From the NCBI GenBank assembly GCA_009602725.1, contig WELB01000148.1:65883-87154 (forward strand): a stretch of DNA of 21,272 nucleotides. The letters run 5' to 3'. This document shows positions 1-9,800 of this stretch, one piece after another. Source of the DNA: Spirogloea muscicola (Eukaryota > Streptophyta > Zygnematophyceae > Spirogloeales > Spirogloeaceae). How positions within the stretch are numbered: the stretch's first letter is position 1; every line of letters begins with the position of its first letter. The translations under genes were made by a program, and so were the position numbers. Below the pieces are notes generated by a model that saw only the letters and a program-made list of their open reading frames with translations, ran no database searches and had not been told where the DNA came from.

Positions 1-136
<136 letters not shown>

Positions 137-370
137 GAAGGAGAGCTGCGCGAAAGTGCGGGGTGGGAAGGGCGTGGCTACTGCAGGTGAGCTGAGCCGC
201 TACCGCGCCTCCCGGCACAGCCAGGCTCCCGCCTCGCCGCCATGGCGGCAGCGACGGCAGCCTGAAGTGGGACGCGGCGGTCTCTGGGCGCCCACAAAAC
301 CTGCAGCTTGGTGGGCGCTCTCGCTACCCACAGCGGCCGTCTACTGAAGTGCAGCTCTGCAGTATCACCA
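137..370 (+). promoter_or_regulatory. Promoter and 5' leader region of the neprosin-like gene
   Basis: This GC-rich stretch joins the purine microsatellite to the ATG at 371. I see no clear TATA box. The open frames here, on both strands, have GC-driven composition and no family similarity. The reading frame of exon 1 stays open upstream of 371, but only with non-ATG codons, and the secretory leader begins naturally at 371. The promoter assignment rests on position only. Confidence 0.4.
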
Positions 371-2111
371 ATGGCGCCTGCTTCGAGAGGGCCTCGTCTG
401 GGCAGCCACCGCTGCGCGCTGGCCTGCGTCCTGCTCGTGGCCGTGGCGGCGGCGGAGGAGGTCAACTACCGCGGAGTCGACCTCTTCTCCGAGGCCCGCG
501 GCGAGCTCCGCGGCATTTACATCGCCCTTGAGGTCTGTCCCGTGGGATTCCATGCGAGCCCATGACATGGGAGGAGGTGTTTTGGCTGTTATGAAATCTA
601 TTATTATTCTGGATCTCGAGCTGAAGCAGCTTACAATCCCAAACTCAGCCTCAGTCTAAACCATAACTAGTAACTGCACGATGGTCTGGGGAACTTATGA
701 GCTGAGCCAGAGGGCAGCGCCGGCCATAGCTGCTGCCCATGACCGACGCCCCCTTCTGTGCAGACGGCGATGATGGACCTGAAGCTAGCGCCGCTGCACA
801 CGGCGTTCCTGGGCGCGCACGCGACCATGTCCGTCCACCAGCCCTTTGTGCATGTCAACGTCATGGAGTTCAGCGCCGCTTGCGTGCAGCTCTCCGATGC
901 CACGTCGCTGCTCGAGATCGGCTGGATGGTGCGCCGCCACTGCCATTGCCACCCGCATCGCGAGGCCGTTACTGCCACCTGCCCATGACATGACTGAGAA
1001 GGCCATTTGCACGACATTGGCCGTGCAGGTGAATCCGGGCCGCTATGGTGATCAGCGGCCGCATCTCTATGTCTACTACACGGTGCTCCTGAGCTTTCTC
1101 ACTCATCTACGACTACCAGCATGTGCCAGCAATTACTTCTTGTCAATTTTGCTGTAGTCGCAAAAGATCCGAAAAAACCTACTCTTTTCACATTTTGTGA
1201 GGCTTGGTCGACATTGCAGGTAGTACTAAGAGACCTGATGTTTGAGACGTCTTGCTCCTAGTGGCCCTTGTGCTACTTGCACCTAGTAATGCGAAGGCTG
1301 CTGAAGCGCATGTGGTCATGGTTTCATCTGGGCTCGCGCCAGAACTCGTCACGTCAGGAGGAAGGCCACGTGGACTGTTACGACCTCGATTGCGGCCTCT
1401 TTGCCCCGTCGAGTCGGCTGGTGCGTGTCGGGCAGGCTCTCTCGACGCTCTCGACCACCAGCGGTCAGCTTGGCCAGGCCATGCTGGTCGCCAGCATCTC
1501 AAAGGTCGCCTGCTCCCCAGCATCTCAAAGCTTGCGTGCTCCGCTTGCCCTGCTGCCTATGCGATTTTGCAATCTAAGCCCTTTATGCTTATAGAGTATG
1601 TCATCAAACCACACCCCTCTTCTAGAGGCAGTTGTTGAGCATTCTACTTAGGTACCTGACCAGGAAGCTGAGAGTGAGAGTTTAAACATGACTTGGCCAA
1701 TCCATGCAGGACAAGAAGTCCGGCACGTGGCGGGCCAGGGTCGGCCGGGACACTGTGGGCCATTGGCCAGCCAGCACCTTTGGTGGCCGGCCGGCATCGT
1801 TCGCCAGCTTCGGCGGCCAGGTCGTGAACTCGTGGCCGCTGGGCATGCACACGCGGACGGCGATGGGCAGTGGCGTCCGGCCCAACCGGCCGACAGGGCC
1901 TGTTGGGCGCTTTGAGAAGATCATGTACACGGACCAGGATGGCAAGGAGCACGACGCAGCCACGGCGCTTGCGGAGACGACCCTCATGCGGCCGTGTTAC
2001 GACCTCAAGCACGAGTGGGAGCCTATCAACAAGGAGCACAGCAAAGGAGCACGACAGCCGCTCAGCTCATTCATGTATGGCGGGGGCGGCTTTGCCGTGG
2101 ACTGCCCTTGA
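371..2111 (+). CDS. Neprosin-like (DUF239) secreted protein, five exons
   Basis: Exons: 371-532, 764-928, 1029-1082, 1358-1504, 1710-2111, giving 309 aa with all junctions in phase 0. Residues about 10-28 form a hydrophobic signal peptide ending near AVAAAEE. Family landmarks follow in order: FLGAHATMSVHQP, MEFS, LLEIGWMVNPGRYGD, LYVYYT, CYDLDCG, GTWRARVG..GHWP, GGQVVN, HTRTAMGSG and a C-terminal YGGGGFAVDCP. Neprosins are secreted glutamic peptidases (prolyl endopeptidases); most plant DUF239 members are uncharacterised. The first catalytic Glu (IEAGW-type motif) is kept as E105. The second (GGEVVN in seed plants) reads Gln213, at a spacing of 108 against 109 in neprosin, so activity is doubtful. 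The N-terminal activation region (Neprosin_AP) is very short or unrecognised: only about 26 residues lie between signal peptide and catalytic domain. The first donor is uncertain (533 or 542, both phase 0). Confidence 0.85.
1491..1530 (+). repeat. Direct 14-bp repeat at the exon 4 splice donor
   Basis: CCAGCATCTCAAAG occurs at 1491-1504 and again at 1517-1530. The first copy is the last 14 bases of exon 4 of the neprosin-like gene, followed by the donor GTCGCC. The second copy lies in the intron and is followed by CTTGCG, so it cannot act as a GT donor. The 26-bp offset suggests a small local duplication. Confidence 0.85.
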
Positions 2112-2934
2112 GATGCTACTTGCCGCTCCCCTTTTTCTGCAAGTAGGCAAGCAGTACTTAAATGGGTGGTTGTTCTACCACCCCTTGTATAGAATTACAG
2201 GACCACATTTAGGCCATGGTCTCCAGGCAGGAGGCGATTATCGCTATTACTGTTGTGTAAGTTCCCAGGATGGCCTCTGCAGGCTGCCATTGACCACAGA
2301 AGTGAAGCCCGAGGTCGGAGCCTCGAGTTGATGTGTTCAGGCATCTGCCGCTGCATTGTTGAAGCAAGGTTCCTCCGGAATTATTCAATGATTACAAACT
2401 GGAGTGGAAGCTTTCTGATACACGAACTCTTGGGCTCACAATGCCTCAACAAGAACATTCAAAGCCTCGCTCCAATTAAGTCGAAGCAGCTCGCCATGGC
2501 CAAAGGCCTTCAGAAAATTGGGTCTTCAGGAAGTTGGACCAGTCGCCACAATCATTGGAGGCCTGACCGGCACGGCAAAGCTGACCATGTACTTGCAATA
2601 TCAGGGCTCAGGGCTTAATATCAGGATCTGAAACCAACTCATACAAACTTACACAACCTTTTAAGGGGGCGATGGCTTGTGAAAGGCCAGCCCACAACAG
2701 AGAAAGAAGGCCCACGCGCATGAAAGGGAGGCCAAGCCGAGCCAGAATGCTGTTTAGGCGAATGCCATTTAGTGTACAGGATAGGGCTACACAAAGTGAT
2801 GCCCTTGGTTCTTGAGGGGCGAATTTAAGAGGGCGTAAGCACAACCGGATGGGGTTTCTAGTACTCACTAGTGAGCCCCTTCAGACCTGACAGGCTGATC
2901 TGGGGAGCCGGAGCACAGCCACGAAAGCCAGTGG
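2112..2934. other. Intergenic region downstream of the neprosin-like gene
   Basis: This stretch presumably holds the 3' UTR of the neprosin-like gene and then spacer. A 121-codon ATG frame at 2253-2618 has no recognisable domain. A second frame over about 2461-2630, without ATG, reads QEVGPVATIIGGLTGTAKL and is mildly membrane-like. I cannot tie either to a family, and no neighbouring exon with splice signals supports them. I see no RNA gene here. Confidence 0.4.
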
Positions 2935-3061
2935 CCTAGTTTGATGCAGAGGAATGAGGAGGAAAGGAGCTCTTCTGCATCTGTTGATGAGAGTTCATTG
3001 ACCCTTTATCCGCAGGGAGGAAAGGAAACGGGCCGGGGGAAGAACCAGCTCCTCCAACGAA

Positions 3062-3240
3062 GGCAATGGCTGTCAGACGCCAGCCCATTGGTGAAAGAGC
3101 TCTTGCAATGTAAGGCAATTGCTGTCAGAAGTGGCTTTACCAAAGGTGGCAAGGGCTGTGCCAGCCCAAGAATCGAAAATTAAGAAGAAGTGGCTCTCCC
3201 AATGGGGGCAAGGGCTGTGAGAAGCCAGCCCGAAAAGAAT
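3062..3240. repeat. Degenerate tandem repeat, spacing about 59 bp
   Basis: A 34-bp block, AGAAGTGGCTTTACCAAAGG and onward, spans 3127-3160 and recurs with a few mismatches at 3186-3219. Shorter related pieces (GGCAATGGCTGTCAG at 3062, GGCAATTGCTGTCAG at 3114) precede it. Related CCAGCCC-(A/G)A-rich segments follow each full copy. This looks like a decayed minisatellite or repetitive-element fragment. Several frames are open across it, but they follow from the repeat and I do not call a gene. Confidence 0.65.
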
Positions 3241-3502
3241 TGACAAGGTTCGAAGGGGCCAAACTACGAGCTAAGCAGCGACTGCGGGGCCTGAAGAGGC
3301 TATGGCAGAACGGGGGAGGATGGCTCACCAAAAGGAAAGCGCTGAGACACACAACTAAGCAAGTACCTCGAAGGATAGTCACTTCTGGATGAGCTTAACT
3401 TCCACCAAATAACGGAAAGAATGGCTGCTGATGTTAAAAAGACCGGCTGTAATAGCCACCTGTCAATTTGGAAGCGCTGTTGCTAAAATAGCTAAAACAT
3501 GG

Positions 3503-3538
3503 CTAAACCCTAAACTCGTGAACCCGAAACCCTAAACG
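3503..3538. repeat. Telomere-like CCCTAAA motifs upstream of the ABCG gene
   Basis: CTAAACCCTAAAC (3503-3515) and GAAACCCTAAACG (3526-3538) match the plant telomere unit and the telo-box element AAACCCTA. Telo-boxes are known in promoters of many plant genes. These copies lie about 600 bp before the ABCG start codon, at the left edge of the GC-rich island. Whether they are regulatory or interstitial telomeric debris cannot be told from sequence. Confidence 0.75.
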
Positions 3539-3539
3539 C

Positions 3540-4137
3540 GTTTGCGGTACCGGGTGCCAATGTCGGGCAACCGACGCCGACGACGCCTGGAAGTCACCGC
3601 GAAGTTCCGGCCACACGAGCCGGGGTCACTTGACGCTGACGCGCCAGGCCGACGTGCCTGGCGGCGGCTTTGCCGGCGCCGCGGCCGGCCAGGTGGCGGC
3701 GCCGGGGGGCCCGCGGCCAGAATTCAATTACCGGCCTAAAGCCCGGTGATTGAATTAGACACTCCGGAAGAAAACAGTTATGGAATTCTCACTGTGGCTG
3801 GCCGCTACGACACCGTTTCGCCGGATGGGCAAAGAGGCCCGTGCGCCGTCGAGACGAGGTCCGTCAAGGACGCGGGCGAGATGATTGAATTCAATCCTGG
3901 TTACAAGATCCGTCACGACGTCAGCGGCCGGGGGTGCCCCGCCGGGTTGGGAACCCGGGCCGATTCGCCGACGGATTTGATTTTTGCCGTCTCGGGGGGC
4001 CCCGCGGCTTCAGTAAGCAGGAGGACCGGCGCCCATTCCCGGGACCTCCCCCCCCNTGACGGCGACGCCAGCGGCGGCGGCCTTCGCGGCCGGCAGCGCC
4101 GCTCGGGGGACGGCGGCGAAGCCGGCCCCTGACGGCG
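3540..4137. promoter_or_regulatory. GC-rich island preceding the ABCG start codon
   Basis: GC content rises sharply here compared with the AT-richer flanks, with CGG/GCC runs and many CpG dinucleotides. The island ends at the ABCG ATG, so it probably contains that gene's promoter and 5' leader. One undetermined base (N, 4056) follows a run of eight C. A 128-codon frame (3746-4132) and several minus-strand frames are open but match no family I know. The middle part (about 3743-3990) is less GC-rich and differs in texture from both sides. I could not assign it to rRNA, an organelle or a transposon. Confidence 0.45.
3721..3756. repeat. Inverted repeat / hairpin, 14-bp arms
   Basis: AATTCAATTACCGG (3721-3734) and CCGGTGATTGAATT (3743-3756) are inverted copies separated by the 8 bases CCTAAAGC. 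The one mismatch becomes a G-U pair in RNA, so a transcript could form a fully paired 14-bp stem. It lies inside the GC-rich island about 380 bp before the ABCG ATG. Confidence 0.8.
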
Positions 4138-6863
4138 ATGGCGATTCGCCGTCCGTTGCTCTGGCTCCTCGTCCTGCTGCCAATTTGGCTCTGCCTGGCG
4201 GAGGCGCGCCTCGCTGATGGAAGAGGTCAGGCGACCGCTCATACCCTTGACCGTCAGGCTCTCGCTTGGATATGATCATGGCCGCCGATTAGTTCTTGCT
4301 GCACGCCCTGACGGCCTTGTTCAATGTAACACCGACCAGCTGCAGATGGTCAGCAGCGCGAGGCAGGGGCCGGCCTCGGGAGCCTTCTCCTCAACATGCT
4401 GTCGCCGCACACAGGTCTGCAATTGAGCACGTGGAATTGGTCAGGGGCTCTGGTCTTATCGGCCTGGGTAGGCCTTTCATTTCATTCACTTGTTGCCGTA
4501 GCCGGCCTTGCTTGGGTGATGGGCAGAGCTGAGCCTACAAACGATGTTCTGAGGTGCACGGTCTGAGTGGCCAAGAACAGGGCCAGCTCCTAGGAGCAAC
4601 TTATAGCCAGTATACAGCTACTTGCCATTTACAACGATGGCAGCCTATGCTAAACCAATAAATGCTGCATGCTGCTGACCATGTAACATCGTCAAATCGA
4701 GCACTCAGTTGGCAGCGCGCGAGGGGCTTGCCGAACATGTGCAGGGACACTGCCTCCGGTTCTCAGCTTCCAGAACTTCAACAAGACCGACGCAAAGCAG
4801 TTGGCCTCAGATGTCGCTATGCGGGAGCTCAGAGAGCTGGAGGCCACGGTGCAGCACTCTCTGCGGCAGTACATCCAGCAGCACTTTGACTACTGCATTG
4901 AGGACTAGTAAGCACAGCCTCCTAATGTGGCAGGTTATGAGCCACTTTGTTACTTAGCAGCCTAAACACTGCATAAACTAGGTACCGACCTATTAAGTCA
5001 AAAGCACCTAATCTCTGTCGGAAAAAGTGCAACTGTTGTCCGTCTTGTGAAGTTCAAACTGCAGATCTGTGTTCTGCTTTCGGCATTACCTCTTCTACTT
5101 ATAACACTCAGTCTTGACCTAAATAACAAATAGAAGTGGCTGCTATCTCTGCAGTGATGACGACAAAGCACGCACGTTTCGATTCGAAGGGTCTCGAGAA
5201 GCTTACCTCCAGTGTCAAGATGGAGGTCAGGGCTTGCAGTTGCCAGTCTTGCGGCGAAGCTCAAGTGCAATACAATCTCGCCTGATTTCACAATTGGAGG
5301 GCTTCACAGAGACTGAGGCTTTGCTTTGCTTAAGAGACTCTGTTGCCATGTCTGAAGCGCTCTGCATCTCATGCAGTCACCTGACCCTCTTAAGTAACAA
5401 GTATGATCTTCTATCTGCAGGGCTGCTTACAGGGCGACTATGTCGTGCCTCAGAAGCCAAGATGTACTTTGAGAGCTTCAAGAGTTCTCATACCTCAGGT
5501 GGGAATGCTGGAGTTGTGCTTTTGTGCTGCGTTTTGTGAGCTTGTACTGCTTGCTTATTTATATATGTGTATATGGCTACTTGTTCCGCAAGTAGTACAA
5601 CAATGGCGTAAGCTCTGGCCAAAATAGATCTCGGCATCGCTTCATGGTATGAATCTGTACAACCAGACCTGCCTTGTCTGAAGTCTCACCACCTTTGTCC
5701 CGTGGCACTGCACCAGGACTACCATTGATACCCAACAACAAGAACTGCGACAGATCATCGAATCGCTACATGCCAGCGTGCGAAGCTGGTTTTGCCAGCG
5801 ACATAATAAATATGCCCATCGAGACAATGTCAGATTTTGTTGTTGAGGCCCCTGACCGGAACAACACAGAGAAGCCAGCTCCATGTTGCGAAGGATTTTT
5901 TTGTCCTCAAGGGCTTGCCTGCATGATCCGTACGGCCCACTCATCAATGACACTTAAATCTGCACACAGTGCGCTTGCTTAGTAATTGTAGATATTACTC
6001 CCTTTGTTGCCTGTAGCGAAGGAGTCGCTTCTGCTGTGTGAAGCTTCACAACTTGTGCTTGGACAAGCTATGCTTCTGACGTCAATCGTTTTTAGGCTGT
6101 GGCCGGTGGACTTGCTGTTTGCACTTGTATGGCAGGAAGCGACTGTCTTCTGTTGCTTCTGAGCCCATGTGATGATTTCTCCCAACAACTGACAATGCGA
6201 CGTTTCTTGGCAGCTTGCCCACTTGGAGCATACTGCCCTCATGGAGATGTCTCAGATGGAACGTACACCTACTGCTCACCGTAAGGTTCATACTGTTGTG
6301 GTCGCCTTGGTCATAGCATGTTTATGTTCTTTCGTTAAGACTCAACCACGCCAACTCTGCTAAATCAGTGCATGACTTATATTTGCAACTCACTCTTCAC
6401 AGGTCCCGTAGACTGGACACTATCTTGCAAGTAGGTCTGCACAGTAACGCCAAATTCAATAACCTGAGGAGGCTCTAAGGTGCTGTTTAGGTACGAGTAC
6501 CAGCCAAAGTCCCCAAGGTGTGGAGGTGCTCATCTGTGGGCCGTGGCATGGCGGAGCAGCTCAATCTTCTGCCCAGAAGGCTACTTCTGCAACACAACTA
6601 CCAGCAAGTACCTGTGCCCGCGTGGGTAAGCACAGTGTGTGTCAGCGGAGACATGTCAGATTGACAACGTGGTCTCATCAGACCGTCCGATCTTTCTTTG
6701 GAAAAACCTTGGATGAGCTTCAGGGAAGAGTTGAGAGCCCCTCACAGATTGATTGTAAAGAGTTTTGGAGAGTGTTTGGTAGCTTTTGATTGCAAAATTA
6801 ATGTTCTGTACACTGCCTATGTTGCCAGGCACTTCTGTAGGGAAGGCTCTACACGACCCAAGA
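4138..6863 (+). other. ABCG exons 1-8: signal peptide and cysteine-rich ectodomain
   Basis: Residues 1 to about 283. After the signal peptide comes an acidic/amphipathic segment (HFDYCIED, residues about 72-82; [13 protein letters not shown]), then [11 protein letters not shown], corresponding to the LCSAAEIKFYF block of seed-plant members. Exon 5 ends with [16 protein letters not shown], nearly identical to the land-plant motif, and exon 6 continues with [12 protein letters not shown]. Exon 7 carries RCGGAHLWA and [11 protein letters not shown]; exon 8, only 35 nt, encodes [11 protein letters not shown]. The dense cysteines suggest disulfides and a non-cytosolic location. Exon 1 and exon 3 both end at an unusual GTCAGG donor. 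Confidence 0.85.
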
Positions 6864-9800
6864 GTAAGTACCTCGTGTAGCTGATGCTAATATGCCAATT
6901 CACTGATGCAATGTGCATGTGGACCGCATGTACATACAGTGGTCCAATTGGGCCTGCGGTGCCTCACTGCTGTATCATCTGCTGTGCTTCAGGGTGTCTG
7001 TTTGGGGGTTTCAATTGCAAGCAGGAGGGGTTGAGCAGTCAAGACTTGCATCTCATCGGCATTGTCACTGTGGTGAGTATGTTCTTCTCAACGCCACTGC
7101 ACAGCTTACAGAAGTAGCTTTGCTGAGACGCGACCGCATGCTCAGATGTATTGCACAAACAAGTAGGTTAAATATTTGAGGTCACAGAATGTGCGGCGTA
7201 GATTGACTGTAATATGCCAAGGCCTTTCTGGTGTGCAGAACATCCTGTTTGCAGTTTTGATAGCTATCTACCAGTGCTCGGGGTTGGCGCTCAAGATCAA
7301 TAAGGAGCTCCTGGAAGAAAGGGCAAGAAAGCAACCACTCCGCAGGATTGGATCCTGGAGGAGGCAAATTGCTCTTCGTCGCGTGCCGCCCAGCTTGCAC
7401 CTGCCTAGCCCTGAAATCGACTATGCTCCAGTTGCAAAGAGCCCTTGCCTCGAGCCAATGCCAAGCTTACTTGTAAGCAAACCTTATATAGCCCTTTGGC
7501 AATCTAAGCAATCGTAATTTCTCACATACGTGCAGTCGAGAATGCTTTTGCAGGCTGCTGCCATAGTGTGCCGTTACAATCAAGGCGTTCTCCGTTAGCA
7601 TTTATCACCTTGCACTTCACTTTGGCCAATAGAAGCTTTTTAGCTAATAATCCAAGATATGTTATTCTCTTTGCAGGCCAGCACAGGCCTAGTGATGCAG
7701 CAGATTGAACTCAGCTTTGTGGGCCTCACTCTTACCTTGAAGAGGAGCAACAGGGCCCTCCTGGATGACATCTCTGGTTCATTCTTTCCTGGCAGAATGA
7801 CGGCTGTCATGGTAAGACATGGAGCATCTAGCTCATATACATATTCGCCAACTTCTGAATGATTACAGTCAGTCTCGGTATTGCTGCCAGAGTCTCAACC
7901 TATGGCAACCCCCTATCATTGTCACAGGGTCCTTCAGGAGCAGGGAAGACAACCTTTCTGGCAACTATTGCTGGCAAGTTGAATCCAGGCTGTACCTCGT
8001 CTGGAAAGGTCATCATCAATGGCAGCCCTGGCGATCTGAGGACATACCGTCGTATCATTGGGTTTGTGCCACAGGTAGGACACCATTGCGTGAGGTCAAT
8101 TTTATGGAGCCTTGGCTGTGCAATGTTGTCATCTAAGTGACTAATTGTTATCTACAATCTAATACATTTTGTGCTGCGCAGGATGACATTGTGCATGCAA
8201 ATTTAACCGTTGAGGAAAACCTCTGGTTCAGTGCCAAGTACCGCTTGCCAACAAGTATGTCACAGGAAAGGAAGGCAGAGATTGTTGAACGAACCGTCAA
8301 GTCTCTCGGGCTTGAGTCCATAAGGCACGCAAAGGTGGGCTCAATAGAGAGACGGGGCATCTCCGGAGGCCAGCGAAAGCGAGTCAATGCTGGATTGGAG
8401 ATGGTGATGGAGCCCTCCCTTCTGATCCTTGATGGTGCGTCCTTGTGCCAGCATACTCTGCAATGGTTATTGTTGTCCTGGGCAGCATGCCAATACCTCC
8501 CTCTCCAGCTACTAGTATGATGATCAATCTGGCCTGTCTACTTGATATTGATGATACCAGCTGTGTGATGCCCCTGCATTTTGACGGGTATAATGTCCTT
8601 TCTTGCAGAGCCCACCTCTGGCTTAGACAGCACGTCATCAAGGCTTGTAGTAGAAGCGCTGCAGCGCGAGGCTCGTAGGGGGGTAAATGTAATTGTTGTT
8701 CTCCATCAGCCCAGGTATGGTATAACAGATAATCTCTTTTCTTGAGTACGTTTGAACGTACTCAAGAAATCGTCTTGATTAGTGACTGTCAATGAAAGTC
8801 GTTATGTGCCTTGCTGCCAGGTCCTTTTTGCTCCTCCTGGCCTGTCTAGCATACTATGCCCTGCAAAGCGTGCTCTGCAGTTTGTTGATGTCATCTGTTG
8901 ATGTGTATCTGCAGTTATGCCATCTTCAAGATGTTTGACGACCTGATGCTGTTAGCAAGGGGAGGAAGATGTGCTTATCATGGTCCTCTTGAGGATGTGG
9001 AGCCTTACTTCTTGAAGCTGGGGTTTCCTGTAAGTATATGTTTCTGACTTTGCTCCTGATTACAGAAACTCACCATTGCTTTAGCCCAATACACTCTCCT
9101 CTCCTGGGCAGCTTGCTTGCTATGCTGCAATGGGCCTGATTTGATAAGTTCTCCAGTATCACGACTGTCATGTATATGCAAATAAGTAGTATCAGCATAC
9201 GTTGTGTTGGTTGAGTAGATTGCTTACTTAAAGCAACAACATGTAGCTGATCAGATCATGTCTACAATCATGTTGTCTGCATCTCACATCTCCAATTTCA
9301 CGACTCATAATCAGGTGCCTGACAGGATAAATCCCCCGGACTTCTTCATGTAAGCATGCAAGTGACCTGTGTCTGCTAGATGTTGCTCGCTATAGACAGT
9401 CAGCAATAGCATGGAGAACTTCATCCTCTCCTTCAGGAAATACGAGGAGATTGTCTTGTAGGGCCATCCTTCCAAGAGTACTCTGTTGCAGGAGTGTCGA
9501 CACGGCAGTAAAAGCTGGGCTACTAATCAGAGAGCTAAGTCTGTCGTCGATTCCTTGTTGATTGCTTGCAGCGACGTGTTGGAGGATCATGTGAAGTCGT
9601 CACTCGACCCTGACTTCGATGCCGGCGAACTACCTGCTCTTTGGTCTCACCATGTCCGCCATCAGGGCAGCAACACAACGCATACCGGCAGCAACGCAGC
9701 AGTCAATGCTGATGTCCTGTCCCATCCTGAAGAAGCGACAACCACGAGCCACTTGCGGACGCCTCCGCGACCCCAAGCGGTCCTCAGAGCAGACGACCGC

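Noticed and set aside
365-568. Minus-strand frames opposite neprosin exon 1
   Set aside because: They are GC-driven shadows of the coding strand without similarity.
1644-2039. 131-codon minus-strand frame
   Set aside because: Antisense shadow of neprosin exon 5, whose + frame matches the family to its C-terminal CP-stop.
2253-2618. 121-codon frame downstream of the neprosin-like gene
   Set aside because: No domain, signal or family similarity; a competing frame over 2461-2630 looks as plausible; no splice context supports either as a gene.
3746-4132. 128-codon frame in the GC-rich island
   Set aside because: Long open frames are expected at this GC content; the translation resembles no family I know and crosses the undetermined base.
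3540-4137. rRNA or bacterial/organelle fragment
   Set aside because: I compared it mentally with conserved 18S and 25S segments and found no match; nothing bacterial such as a ribosome-binding site with a recognisable gene is visible.
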